Assembly: GCF_001509795.1 (NCBI RefSeq)
Contig: NZ_LLZN01000056.1
Location: 62,001 to 126,000 of the forward strand
From: Streptomyces sp. NRRL WC-3605
Lineage (GTDB): Bacteria; Actinomycetota; Actinomycetes; Streptomycetales; Streptomycetaceae
Direction: 5' to 3'
Length of the DNA stretch: 64,000 nucleotides
Shown here: one piece after another, positions 33,709-42,484 of the stretch
Layout: every line of letters starts with the position of its first letter
Numbering within the stretch: the stretch's first letter is position 1
Made by a program: the position numbers and the translations under genes
The notes under the pieces: model-generated
The model's database searches: none
The model's input: the letters and a program-made list of their open reading frames with translations, nothing else
What the model was told of the DNA's origin: nothing

Positions 33709-34923
33709 ATGGACTTCGCGTTCGACGCGCGCACCGAGGAACTCCGCGCCAAACTGCTCGCCTTCATGGACGAGCACGTCTACCCGGCCGAGGCGGTGGC
33801 CGAGGAGCAGCGCGCCGCGCTGGCCTCGCCGTGGGACACCCCGGCCGTGGTGGAGGAGCTGAAGGCCGAGGCGCGCCGGCAGGGGTTGTGGAACCTCTTC
33901 CTGCCCGACGCCGCGCACGGCGCCGGTCTCACCAACCTGCAGTACGCGCCGCTCGCCGAGATCACCGGCCGCTCCCCGCACCTGGCGCCCACGGCGACGA
34001 ACTGCGCCGCCCCGGACACCGGGAACATGGAGGTGCTGGCGCAGTTCGGCGACGAGCGGCAGAAGAAGCAGTGGCTGGAGCCGCTGCTCGCGGGCGAGAT
34101 CCGCTCGGCGTTCGCGATGACCGAGCCGGAGGTGGCGTCCTCCGACGCCACCAACATCACCACGCGGATCGAGCGGGACGGCGACGAATACGTCGTCACC
34201 GGCCGCAAGTGGTACATCTCCGGCGCGATGAACCCCGACTGTGCGATCTTCATCGTGATGGGCAAGACGGACCCGGACGGCGCGGACATCCGCCGCCAGC
34301 AGTCCATGGTCCTGGTCCCCCGGGACACCCCGGGCGTCACGGTCCGGCGCGCCATGCGGGTGTTCGGCTACGAGGACCACTCCCACGGCGGCCACGCCGA
34401 GGTCGTCTTCGACCGCGCGCGCGTGCCCGTGGGCAATCTCGTCGGCGAGGAGGGCGGCGGCTTCGCCATCGCCCAGGCCCGGCTCGGCCCCGGCCGTATC
34501 CACCACTGCATGCGGCTGATCGGTATGGCCGAGCGGGCGATCGAGCTGATGTGCCGGCGCGCGGTGTCGCGTCAGGCGTTCGGCAAGGCGCTCGCCCAGC
34601 AGGGCGTGGTGCACAACTGGATCGCCGACGCCCGGGTGACCGTCGAGCAGCTGCGGCTGCTGGTGCTGAAGACGGCCTGGCTGATGGACACCGTCGGCAA
34701 CAAGGGCGCGCACACCGAGATCCAGGCCATCAAGATCGCCACGCCGCGCGCGGTCGTCGACATCATCGACCGGGCGATCCAGCTGTACGGCGCGGGCGGC
34801 GTCAGCCAGGACTTCCCGCTCGCGGAGCTGTACGCCTCGGCGCGCACGCTGATGATCGCCGACGGGCCGGACGAGGTGCACCAGCGGTCGCTGGCCCGGC
34901 GGGAGCTGAAGAAGTACCTGTAG
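33709..34923 (+). CDS. Acyl-CoA dehydrogenase family enzyme of the ACAD10/11 (LvaC-like) type
   Basis: 404 aa from ATG 33709 (GAAGG 11-15 bases upstream), 5 bp after the kinase gene. Three-domain ACAD fold: AFAMTEPEVASSDATNI flavin contact, GRKWYISGA, and VYGAGGVSQDFPLAELYA-type C-terminal helices. Where ordinary ACADs have catalytic Glu in YEGT, this protein has IADGPDEVH (Asp385), a variant I associate with ACAD10/11 and LvaC. Those enzymes eliminate phosphate from a 4-phosphoacyl-CoA rather than, or as well as, doing simple dehydrogenation. A 19-bp terminator follows. Confidence 0.9.
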   Translation: MDFAFDARTEELRAKLLAFMDEHVYPAEAVAEEQRAALASPWDTPAVVEELKAEARRQGLWNLFLPDAAHGAGLTNLQYAPLAEITGRSPHLAPTATNCAAPDTGNMEVLAQFGDERQKKQWLEPLLAGEIRSAFAMTEPEVASSDATNITTRIERDGDEYVVTGRKWYISGAMNPDCAIFIVMGKTDPDGADIRRQQSMVLVPRDTPGVTVRRAMRVFGYEDHSHGGHAEVVFDRARVPVGNLVGEEGGGFAIAQARLGPGRIHHCMRLIGMAERAIELMCRRAVSRQAFGKALAQQGVVHNWIADARVTVEQLRLLVLKTAWLMDTVGNKGAHTEIQAIKIATPRAVVDIIDRAIQLYGAGGVSQDFPLAELYASARTLMIADGPDEVHQRSLARRELKKYL

Positions 34924-34930
34924 CGGCACG

Positions 34931-34970
34931 CGTGCGGGGCCCCGGTGGACTTCCACCGGGGCCCCGCACG
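34931..34970. terminator. Bidirectional terminator between the ACAD and tetR genes
   Basis: Perfect 19-bp stem, CGTGCGGGGCCCCGGTGGA (34931-34949) against 34952-34970, with only CT in between. Placed between convergent stops at 34923 and 34978. Confidence 0.92.
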
Positions 34971-34977
34971 GGCATGT

Positions 34978-35571
34978 TCAGGGGCGCAGCGCCCGCAGCA
35001 GCAGGTCGGCGAGGTGGTCGGCGACCTCCTGCGGGCTGAGCGGCCCGTCGGGCCGGTACCACGTGGACAGGTGGTGGACCGAGCCGAAGTGGTAGTCGAC
35101 CACGAGGTCGGCCGGGGTCGCCGTGGAGAAGACGCCGGTGCGCTGCCCCTCCTCGATGAGCGCGCGGAAGCGTTCGTGGTAGCGCCGGCGCTCGGCGCGC
35201 ACCAGTTTGTTCTTCTCGGGGCTCAGGTGGTGCATCGAGCGGAAGAAGATCGACGCGTCGTCGAGGTTCTCGATGGTGGTCACGACCACGTCGGCGGCCG
35301 CCCCGCGCAGCCGCTTCTCGACGGGCTCGTCGGCGTCCGCGAAGGCGTCCAGGCGCTCCTGCTGCACGCGCAGCACCCGCGCGTACACCTCGTGCAGGAG
35401 GTCGTCCTTGCTGCCGAAGTAGTGGTAGAGCGCCCCCTTGGTGACGCCGGCCGCCTCCACGATCTCCTGCACCGAGGTGCGGTCGTAGCCCCGCTCCGCG
35501 AAGAGCCGGGTGGCGGCGGCGAGCAGCCGCTGCGGGACGGGCGTACCGTCACCGTCCGTCGTCCTGGCCAC
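34978..35571 (-). CDS. TetR-family regulator of the 4-hydroxyacid-type cluster
   Basis: 197 aa. N-terminal helix-turn-helix (RLLAAATRLFAERGYDRTSVQEIVEAAGVTKGALYHYFGSKDDLL) and an all-helical ligand domain. Last gene of the minus-strand SDR-synthetase-tetR operon, 38 bp after the synthetase stop. By position it is the natural candidate to bind the CATACCGAC palindromes in front of its own operon and of the kinase/ACAD operon, probably released by an acyl-CoA. This is inference. Confidence 0.88.
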   Translation of the reverse strand: MARTTDGDGTPVPQRLLAAATRLFAERGYDRTSVQEIVEAAGVTKGALYHYFGSKDDLLHEVYARVLRVQQERLDAFADADEPVEKRLRGAAADVVVTTIENLDDASIFFRSMHHLSPEKNKLVRAERRRYHERFRALIEEGQRTGVFSTATPADLVVDYHFGSVHHLSTWYRPDGPLSPQEVADHLADLLLRALRP

Positions 35572-35609
35572 TGTGCCGCCACCTGCCTTCCGAGATGTCC
35601 GCTTGCTGT

Positions 35610-37274
35610 CTATCCGTCACTGGTACGGGAACGCAGTTCCCGACGGAGGATCTTCCCACTCGCCGTCTTGGGCAAGTCGGGCAGGATCTCCACCTGGCGC
35701 GGATATTTGTAGGCCGCCAGTCTCTCCCTGCAGTGGGAGACGAGTTCGCCGGGGTCGGTGTCCGCTCCCGGACGGAGGCTGATGTACGCCTTGACGGTCT
35801 CGCCACGATAGCCGTCGGGCACCCCGACCACGGCGGCCTCCCGGACGGCGGGGTGGGTGTGCAGGACGTCCTCGACCTCACGCGGCCAGACCTTGAAGCC
35901 GGACGCGTTGATCATGTCCTTCTTGCGGTCGACGACGTAGAGCCAGCCGTCGGCGTCCATGAACCCGATGTCCCCGGTGCGCAGTTCGCCGTCCGGGAAC
36001 GTCTCGGCGGTGGCGTCCGGCCGCCGCCAGTAGCCGGGGATCACCTGCGGCCCGCGGACGACGATCTCGCCCTGTTCGCCGAAGGGCACCTCCTCTCCCC
36101 GGTCGTCGACGATCCGGACGACCGTCTCGGGTCCCGGCAGGCCCACGGCGAGCGTCCCGGAGGCCGGGTCGACGGGGGCCTCCAGGCCGGGCGGCACGGA
36201 CGCGCAGGGGGCGGTGCACTCGGTGAGGCCGTAGCCGTTGCGGATGTACGGCCCGAGGGCGGCCCGGAACCTCTCCACCAGGGCCGGCGGCAGCGGGGCG
36301 CCGCCGGAGGAGATCATGCGGAAGGAGGAGAAGTGGTCGCGGGTGACGTCGGGGTGTGCGGCCAGCGCCATGAAGGCCGTGGAGGGGCCGACGGTGTAGT
36401 GCGGCCTGTGTTCGGCGAACGCGTCGAGGACGACGCCCGCCTCGAAGCGGTACGCGAGGACGAGGGTGCCCCCGCTGACCAGGCAGGCGGCGAGCTGGCA
36501 GACCATGCCCGTGATGTGGAACAGCGGCGCGAGCGCGAAGTAGACGGGCGGGTCGGGCAGTTCGAGGCCGGTCCGCTGCCGCTCGGCGTTGTACAGGATG
36601 TTGCGGTGGGTGTTGGTGGCGCCCTTCGGGGTGCCGCTGGTGCCCGAGGTGTAGCTGATCAGCGCGATGTCCGACGGGTCCGGGTCCCGGCCCTCGGGCG
36701 CGGGGAGCCCGGCGCGGGCCACGGCCGTCAGGTCGTCGGTGCCGTCGGGCGCGGGGAGGCGGTCGAGACCGGTCACCCGGGGGTCGTCGCGGGTCTGGAG
36801 GTCCGCCTCGCAGGCGGTGAGCACGATCCGCACCGGCGAGCCGGCCGCCGTGTCGCGCAGGTACGCCTCCCAGGCCCGGCCGGAGCAGACGAGGGCGGCG
36901 ACCTCGCCGTCCCGCAGGACGTGGCCGACCTCGCCCGACTTGTACATCGGGTTGACGGGGACGACGGTCGCGCCCGCCTTCCAGGCGCCGAGCAGGGCGA
37001 GCACGAAGTGCGGGGAGTTCTGGAGCAGGATCGCCACCCGGTCGCCGCGCTCCAGGCCGCGGGCGGCGAGGTGCCCGGCGACCGAGTCGCTGAGCTCGTC
37101 GACCTCACGGTGGGTCAGGCGCCCGTCGAAGTAGGCGAGGCACACCCGGTCGGGGGTCTCGGCGGCGGCCCGGCGCAGGGCGTGCACGAGGGAGTCGTCC
37201 GGCGCGACGGGGGCGCGCTGGGCCTCGCTGAGCAGGGCCAGCCAGGGCATGGCGGCGTAGCGCGAGGAGGTCAT
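35610..37274 (-). CDS. AMP-forming acyl-CoA synthetase
   Basis: 554 aa from ATG 37274. Adenylate-forming ligase: P-loop-like LISYTSGTSGTPKGATNTHRN, NGYGLTECTAP acyl-AMP motif, ELRTGDIGFMDADGWLYVVDRKKDMI hinge, and the catalytic Lys in LPKTASGKILRREL near the C-terminus. Activates a carboxylic acid to its CoA thioester in the cytoplasm. The start overlaps the SDR stop by 4 bp (ATGA), so the two are coupled. In the proposed pathway it makes the hydroxy- or keto-acyl-CoA that the other enzymes process. Confidence 0.93.
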   Translation of the reverse strand: MTSSRYAAMPWLALLSEAQRAPVAPDDSLVHALRRAAAETPDRVCLAYFDGRLTHREVDELSDSVAGHLAARGLERGDRVAILLQNSPHFVLALLGAWKAGATVVPVNPMYKSGEVGHVLRDGEVAALVCSGRAWEAYLRDTAAGSPVRIVLTACEADLQTRDDPRVTGLDRLPAPDGTDDLTAVARAGLPAPEGRDPDPSDIALISYTSGTSGTPKGATNTHRNILYNAERQRTGLELPDPPVYFALAPLFHITGMVCQLAACLVSGGTLVLAYRFEAGVVLDAFAEHRPHYTVGPSTAFMALAAHPDVTRDHFSSFRMISSGGAPLPPALVERFRAALGPYIRNGYGLTECTAPCASVPPGLEAPVDPASGTLAVGLPGPETVVRIVDDRGEEVPFGEQGEIVVRGPQVIPGYWRRPDATAETFPDGELRTGDIGFMDADGWLYVVDRKKDMINASGFKVWPREVEDVLHTHPAVREAAVVGVPDGYRGETVKAYISLRPGADTDPGELVSHCRERLAAYKYPRQVEILPDLPKTASGKILRRELRSRTSDG

Positions 37275-38044
37275 CGGGTCTCCTCCCAGCGCTGCTGGAG
37301 GTGGTTCATCCCGGCCAGCCAGCGGTCGGGGGCGGCCGCGCGCGCCTCGTGGTACCCGGCGACCTCGGGGTGCGGCAGGATCAGGAAGCGGTCCTCCTCC
37401 ATGCCCTTGAACAGGGCGTCCGCCACGTCGTCGGGAGCGATGGCGGTGGGCTTGAGGACCAGGGCGCCGGCGCTGCCGGTGGCGTCCAGCATGTCGGTGC
37501 GCACGCCCTGCGGGCAGATGGCGTGGACCTTGACGCCGCGGTGCCGGTACGTCAGCGACAGGTATTCGGCGAAGGCGAGGGCGCCGTGCTTGGTGACGGC
37601 GTAGGGCGCGGCGCCGATCATGGTGAGCAGCCCGGCGGCGGAGACGGTGGAGACGAAGCGTCCGCCGCCGCGTTCCAGCCAGTCGGGCAGCAGGGCCTGG
37701 GCGGCCCGTACGTGGGCCATGACGTTGACGTCCCAGGACGTCGCCCACGCCTGTTCGTCGAGGGGTGCGCCGGGCTCCTCCCCGGCGAAGGCGACGCCCG
37801 CGTTCGCGCACCAGACGTCGATCCTGCCACCGAGGGCGTCGCGGGCCTCGGAGACGATCGAGGAGGCGTCCCCGGGGACGGCGAGGCCGCCGATCTCCTC
37901 CGCGACCGTCCGGGCCTTCGCGGCGTCCAGGTCGTTGACGGCGACCCGGGCCCCGGCGGCCGCGAACCGCCGGGCCAGCGCGGCCCCGATGCCCCCTCCG
38001 GCCCCGGTGACGACGACTGCGGCGTCCTGCACGGCTTGCACCAT
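37271..38044 (-). CDS. Short-chain dehydrogenase/reductase
   Basis: 257 aa. NAD(P) motif VVVTGAGGGIGAALARRFAAAG at residues 10-31, WCANAGV, Ser in VSTVSAAGLLTM, and the catalytic Tyr/Lys in APYAVTKHGALAF. Classical SDR fold. First gene of the SDR-synthetase-tetR operon, with the operator at 38081-38096 upstream. A role in keto/hydroxy interconversion of an acyl-CoA (LvaD-like) fits the cluster, but it could also be a 3-hydroxyacyl-CoA dehydrogenase. Confidence 0.9.
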   Translation of the reverse strand: MVQAVQDAAVVVTGAGGGIGAALARRFAAAGARVAVNDLDAAKARTVAEEIGGLAVPGDASSIVSEARDALGGRIDVWCANAGVAFAGEEPGAPLDEQAWATSWDVNVMAHVRAAQALLPDWLERGGGRFVSTVSAAGLLTMIGAAPYAVTKHGALAFAEYLSLTYRHRGVKVHAICPQGVRTDMLDATGSAGALVLKPTAIAPDDVADALFKGMEEDRFLILPHPEVAGYHEARAAAPDRWLAGMNHLQQRWEETR

Positions 38045-38080
38045 CGGTCTCCTTCGACTGCGGCTCCAGGCATGGTCAGA

Positions 38081-38096
38081 CTAACCGGTCGGTATG
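38081..38096. promoter_or_regulatory. TetR-type operator upstream of the SDR-synthetase-tetR operon
   Basis: On the minus strand CATACCGACCGGTTAG; it shares the core CATACCGAC-Y-GGT with the site at 32611-32629. It is 37 bp from the SDR start codon, a normal repressor position. Confidence 0.6.
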
Positions 38097-38169
38097 TGCC
38101 AGGGAAGGGCTCGCGCCACCCGGCTCCGGCACCTTCCCTGCGCTCGGCGCGGGCAATACGGTGCACCCC

Positions 38170-39408
38170 ATGCGCCTCTCCAGACGAGCTCTTCTCGCAG
38201 CGACCACGGCGGCGACAGCGGCCTCGGTCTCCTCCCCCGCCTCGGCGGCACCGCGTCCCGCCCGCCTGCGCACCGGCTTCGAACGGCTCGCGGCGGACGG
38301 CTACGCGCCGCTCGACGGGCAGAAGGTCGGAATCGTCACCAACCCCACCGGCGTGACCCGGGACGTCCGCCACATCGTGGACGTCATGCACGCCGACGAC
38401 CGGGTGAACCTGACGGCCGTCTTCGGTCCCGAGCACGGCTTCCGCGGCACGGCGCAGGCGGGCGGCTCGGAGGGCCGCTACGACGACCCCGCCACCGGGC
38501 TGCCGGTGTACGACACCTACCTCAAGAGCGGCCGGCCGCTGGCCGACGTCTTCACCGCGTCCGGCGTCGACACGGTCGTCTTCGACATCCAGGACGCCGG
38601 CGCCCGCTTCTACACCTACATCTGGACCCTGTACGACTGCATGGAGGCGGCCCAGCTCGCCGGGAAACGTTTCGTCGTGCTGGACCGGCCCAACCCGGTG
38701 ACCGGTCGGGCCGCTCTCGGGCCGGTGCTGCACGAGGAGTTCGCCACCTTCGTCGGCCGGAAGCCCATCGCACAGGCGCACGGCATGACGGTCGCCGAGC
38801 TGGCACTGCTGTTCAACGGGGAGTTCCTGGACACCCCCGTCCCGCTGGAGACCGTGCGGATGACGGGCTGGAAGCGCTCGGACCTCTACGACGCCTCGGG
38901 GCTGCCCTGGGTGCCGCCGAGCCCCAACATGCCGACCCCGGACACCGCGCTCGTGTACGCGGGCACCTGTCTGTTCGAAGGCACCAACCTGTCGGAGGGG
39001 CGCGGCACCACCCGCCCGTTCGAACTGCTCGGCGCGGAGGGCGTCGACGGGCGCTGGGCGGCGGCCGTCAACGGACTCGGGCTGCCCGGCGTGCGGTTCA
39101 GGGAGGCGTACTTCGCCCCCACCTTCTCCAAGTTCCAGGGACAGACCATCGGCGGCGTGCAGCTCCATGTGCACGACCGGACCGCGTTCGACCCGGTGCG
39201 CACCGGCATCGCGCTGCTGGTGACGGCGAAGCGGACCTGGAGCGGCTTCGCCTGGCGCGCGGACAACTGGATCGACAAGCTCACCGGGTCCACCCAGGTG
39301 CGCACGATGATCGACGCGGGCGCCGGCACCGACGAGGTGGTGGCGGGCTGGCGGCGGGAGCTGGCGGCGTTCCGCCGGGTCCGCGAGGAGTATCTGCTGT
39401 ACCGGTGA
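38170..39408 (+). CDS. Exo-beta-N-acetylmuramidase NamZ-like protein (DUF1343)
   Basis: 412 aa from ATG 38170; an in-frame GTG is at 38161 and neither has a clear ribosome site. N-terminal twin-arginine signal MRLSRRALLAATTAATAAS followed by an Ala-rich cleavage region. The body is DUF1343, with the hallmark FGPEHGFRGTAQAG, YDTYLKSGRP, FDIQDAGARFYTYIWTL and VLDRPNPVTG. Members such as B. subtilis YbbC/NamZ remove MurNAc from peptidoglycan fragments outside the cell. Likely a wall-recycling enzyme. Converges on the penicillin acylase gene across a terminator. Confidence 0.9.
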   Translation: MRLSRRALLAATTAATAASVSSPASAAPRPARLRTGFERLAADGYAPLDGQKVGIVTNPTGVTRDVRHIVDVMHADDRVNLTAVFGPEHGFRGTAQAGGSEGRYDDPATGLPVYDTYLKSGRPLADVFTASGVDTVVFDIQDAGARFYTYIWTLYDCMEAAQLAGKRFVVLDRPNPVTGRAALGPVLHEEFATFVGRKPIAQAHGMTVAELALLFNGEFLDTPVPLETVRMTGWKRSDLYDASGLPWVPPSPNMPTPDTALVYAGTCLFEGTNLSEGRGTTRPFELLGAEGVDGRWAAAVNGLGLPGVRFREAYFAPTFSKFQGQTIGGVQLHVHDRTAFDPVRTGIALLVTAKRTWSGFAWRADNWIDKLTGSTQVRTMIDAGAGTDEVVAGWRRELAAFRRVREEYLLYR

Positions 39409-39411
39409 GGC

Positions 39412-39441
39412 CCGGCGCGGGGGTCTCGGCCCCCGCGCCGG
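39412..39441. terminator. Terminator between the NamZ-like gene and the penicillin acylase gene
   Basis: CCGGCGCGGGGG (39412-39423) pairs perfectly with CCCCCGCGCCGG (39430-39441) around a six-base loop, between convergent stops at 39408 and 39453. Confidence 0.88.
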
Positions 39442-39452
39442 TCCCCCGCCGG

Positions 39453-42251
39453 TCACCGGTGCGAGGTGAACTCCACGACCTGCTGGTACGTCGGCCGGTT
39501 CTGCCAGCTGATCTTCCCGTGCTTGATGCCGCCCAGGGTGCGCTGGACGATCGCGTCGGCGCACCACTGGTCGCCCGCCGCGCACTGGTCGTCGCCGGGG
39601 TAGACCTGGGCCGCCGTGCGGCCGGCCGCCTCCTTCAGGGTGCTGATCAGCAGGTCCCGGCAGGCCGTGAGGCTGCCGCCGCCGCAGTAGACGCGGTCGA
39701 GCGGACCCCGGACCGGCTCACCGAGCACCGCCCGGATGTCCTTGTCGACATAGCTCCACCAGCCGTACTGGAAGGAGCTCCCGGCGTGCGATCCGGTGGG
39801 GCCGTGCCCGGCGGACGGGGCCTCGTCGACGGGCAGGTTGCGCTGCATCGCCGTGTACAGGGTGCTGCCGAGCCCGGGTTCGAACTCGGCCTTCACCAGC
39901 CGCGGCCACCACGCGTCGAGGATGCGGATCGCGTCGGCGTCGGCGTACTTCTTGGAGCCGGCCGAGGTCTCCGTGCGCCGGGCGCCCGCGGCCACCCACG
40001 CCTGGAGCTTGTTCACCGCGGCCGCCGCCGCGGCGTCGGTCACCGGCGTACTGGTGACGACCCGCAGCAGCCCCGGCAGCACGTCCTCGGCGCGCAGGTC
40101 GGCGAGGCCCGCGTCGGCCATCGCCTTCACCAGCGCGGCCCGGGTCACACCGCCCTTCGCGACCAGCGCGCGCACCCGGTCGTCCAGCAGGTCGCCCCGG
40201 TGGACGGAGCCGTCGCCCCAGGGCGCGGTGCTGTAGTCGGCGGCCTGCTTGTTGTTCCAGGAGATGTAGTAGTCCTGGTCGACGGAGTTGGGGTGCTCGG
40301 ACGCCGGGGTGTACCGCGCGGTGTTCCCTGCCGGGTCCCAGTCCCGCCACTCGTGCGCCGGGCGCGCCCAGACCGGGAAGTCCGCGTCGACGCCGGCCGC
40401 GCGGACCGGGTTGTCGCCGCTGTTGTAGTAGGCGGTGTGCGCGGAGTCGGCGTAGAACCAGTTGAAGGTGAAGTTGATGTGCTGCGTGGCCCGCTGGAAG
40501 TCCGCCGGACCCTTGACGTAGTCGGGGTCGTTGAGCATCTGGAAGCCGATGATCGAGTCGACCTCGTGCAGATACGACGAGCGCAGGCTGGTGTAGGCGA
40601 CCTTCTTGCCGCCCACGGTCGCGCGGTGCGTCACCGGGCCGTACGCCGTGCGCCACACCCGCATCGTGTACGAGCCGGCCGCGGTGCCGTCGGCGGTCGT
40701 CGGCTTCCAGGCGTTCTTCTGCTCCACCTTGTCCATCGCCGTGCAGGTGCCGCGGTACAGGTAGTGGTGGTCGTCCTGGCAGAGCTCGACGGCGTAGGTG
40801 TCGACGATGTCCTGGCCGGAGGTCGTGGCGCTCCACGCGTAGTCCTGGCCGCGGCCCAGCTCGACGTACATGCTCAGGCCCGCGAAGGAGGCGCCGCGCG
40901 CGCTGATGCCCGGGCCCTGGATCTCCTGGAGCAGCAACAGCTGGGGCGCGAAGTAGCCGGTCTGCGGCCCGAACACGGCGATCGGCCGGCCGCTCGCCGT
41001 GTGCTCGCCGCTCACGACGAGCGCGTTGGACATGCCCCGCCGGGCCGAGCCGAGGGTGGTGGCGGCGGCCGTCTCGGAGGCACCGTCCGCGGCGGCGCCG
41101 GCCGCGCTGCCGGTCCGGTCGTACACCAGCTGCTCGTCGGTCACAGAACCGGCGTCGGGCAGGGCCGTGCCCTGCGGGTCGTCGGGCCTGGTCGCGTACG
41201 GGAAGCTCTTGCCGTGGACGGTGACGGCGGCCTCGGGATCGTTGCGCTGCCGGAACGACTCCCACAGCCGGGTGCCCTCGACGACGCCGTACTTCTGCTG
41301 GGCGGCCAGCAGGGAGAGGGCGTTGTCGACCTCACCCCCGCCGCCCGAGCCGAACAGCGCGCCGATGACGGAGGCGAGCGCGACCAGGTCCGTCGGCTTG
41401 AAGTGCTCGATGGTGCCGGCGTTGGTGATCGAGTCCTTGTGGCCGGTGAGGACGTACTCGCCGGGGAAGTAGCGGCCGCTGTCGGAGGCGTCGATGTAGC
41501 TGTTGACGCCGTCGAGGTAGGCCGTGGCGTCGGCGAGGGCCTGCCGGCCGCGGTCGCCGCCCTTGGCGACGGCGCTGTCGATCTGTGCCTGCAGTTCGGC
41601 CTCGGTGTAGGGCGCGCTGCGCCAGAACTGCTGTTCAAGACCCTGGTTGGAGGGGGCTCCGCCGGCGAAGGAGGTCAACTGGCCGCGTCCGACGTGCCGG
41701 AAGACGTCCATCAGCCACAGCCGGTCCTGGGCGGCCGCGTAGCCCGCGCCGAACTCGGTGCCGTAGCGGGTGGTGCCCGTGATGTGCGGCACACCCGTCT
41801 TCTTGTCCCGGACGATCGTCACATCGGTGCGTCCGGCGGGCTTCAGGGTGGAGGCGACCTGGTCCGAGGGGACGCCGAAGGAGGCGTCGTTGAAGAAGGT
41901 GCCGAGGGTGGCGTCGGTGAGCTGCTGGTGCCCCTTGGCCAGGGCGGCGTAGGGCCCGAGCTGGTCGGACGCGTGCTCGGGCAGGACGCCGAAGGCCTGG
42001 TTGAGCAGGATCTGGGCCAGGGTCGCGTTGCCGTTCTGACCCGGCGGGAGGATGTCGGAGCAGTGCCCGCCGCAGTGGTCGGTCACGGCGGCCGGCTCGG
42101 CGGCGACGGCCGGCGAGCCGGTCACCGCCGGGGAAAGGGGTGACAAAAGTCCGGCAATCAACGTGCATACGGATGCGGCCTTCAGGAACCCGGGGAATCC
42201 GCCGGGAGTTCTCAGTGCGGCTGGGGCGTTGCGTGGGGTACGCCGTGGCAT
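39453..42251 (-). CDS. Secreted penicillin acylase family protein (Ntn hydrolase)
   Basis: 932 aa, large for the family (usually 750-850). Signal peptide at the N-terminus (FLKAASVCTLIAGLLSPLSP...AVAAEPA). The alpha-chain region has FGAGYAAAQDRLWLMDVFRHVGRG. The autocatalytic site is GMSNALVVSG with nucleophile Ser408, which becomes the N-terminus of the beta chain after processing. ISARGASFAGLSMYVELGRG and YSTAPWGDG belong to the beta chain. Cleaves an amide bond of an N-acyl compound outside the cell; beta-lactams, acyl-homoserine lactones or lipopeptides are all possible. Monocistronic. Confidence 0.92.
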   Translation of the reverse strand: MPRRTPRNAPAALRTPGGFPGFLKAASVCTLIAGLLSPLSPAVTGSPAVAAEPAAVTDHCGGHCSDILPPGQNGNATLAQILLNQAFGVLPEHASDQLGPYAALAKGHQQLTDATLGTFFNDASFGVPSDQVASTLKPAGRTDVTIVRDKKTGVPHITGTTRYGTEFGAGYAAAQDRLWLMDVFRHVGRGQLTSFAGGAPSNQGLEQQFWRSAPYTEAELQAQIDSAVAKGGDRGRQALADATAYLDGVNSYIDASDSGRYFPGEYVLTGHKDSITNAGTIEHFKPTDLVALASVIGALFGSGGGGEVDNALSLLAAQQKYGVVEGTRLWESFRQRNDPEAAVTVHGKSFPYATRPDDPQGTALPDAGSVTDEQLVYDRTGSAAGAAADGASETAAATTLGSARRGMSNALVVSGEHTASGRPIAVFGPQTGYFAPQLLLLQEIQGPGISARGASFAGLSMYVELGRGQDYAWSATTSGQDIVDTYAVELCQDDHHYLYRGTCTAMDKVEQKNAWKPTTADGTAAGSYTMRVWRTAYGPVTHRATVGGKKVAYTSLRSSYLHEVDSIIGFQMLNDPDYVKGPADFQRATQHINFTFNWFYADSAHTAYYNSGDNPVRAAGVDADFPVWARPAHEWRDWDPAGNTARYTPASEHPNSVDQDYYISWNNKQAADYSTAPWGDGSVHRGDLLDDRVRALVAKGGVTRAALVKAMADAGLADLRAEDVLPGLLRVVTSTPVTDAAAAAAVNKLQAWVAAGARRTETSAGSKKYADADAIRILDAWWPRLVKAEFEPGLGSTLYTAMQRNLPVDEAPSAGHGPTGSHAGSSFQYGWWSYVDKDIRAVLGEPVRGPLDRVYCGGGSLTACRDLLISTLKEAAGRTAAQVYPGDDQCAAGDQWCADAIVQRTLGGIKHGKISWQNRPTYQQVVEFTSHR

Positions 42252-42484
42252 GGCAGCTCCTACCGACGAGGGTGGGCCGGGACGTTACCGGCGGTATCCC
42301 CGGGATGAGAGATGAACATGCGTCACGTTCGAGAGTCGCCAGGACTCGCTGTGGAGGTCGTCGGACACCGGATGGAGCCGAATCGCGTGTCGATACGTCT
42401 ATTCGTCAACGCCGCGTGGGAAGGGGGCGCGGTGTCGCCGAAGTGACCGAAGTGCAGGTGCAGGTGTGACGGAGGTGCAGGGCG

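Noticed and set aside
35595-37604. Long plus-strand open frame opposite the acyl-CoA synthetase
   Set aside because: Gly/Arg/Asp-rich shadow of the synthetase; the minus-strand frame has all adenylate-forming motifs.
38094-42143. 1349-codon plus-strand frame across the NamZ-like and penicillin acylase genes
   Set aside because: Spans two real genes on different strands and a strong terminator; composition is that of a GC shadow.
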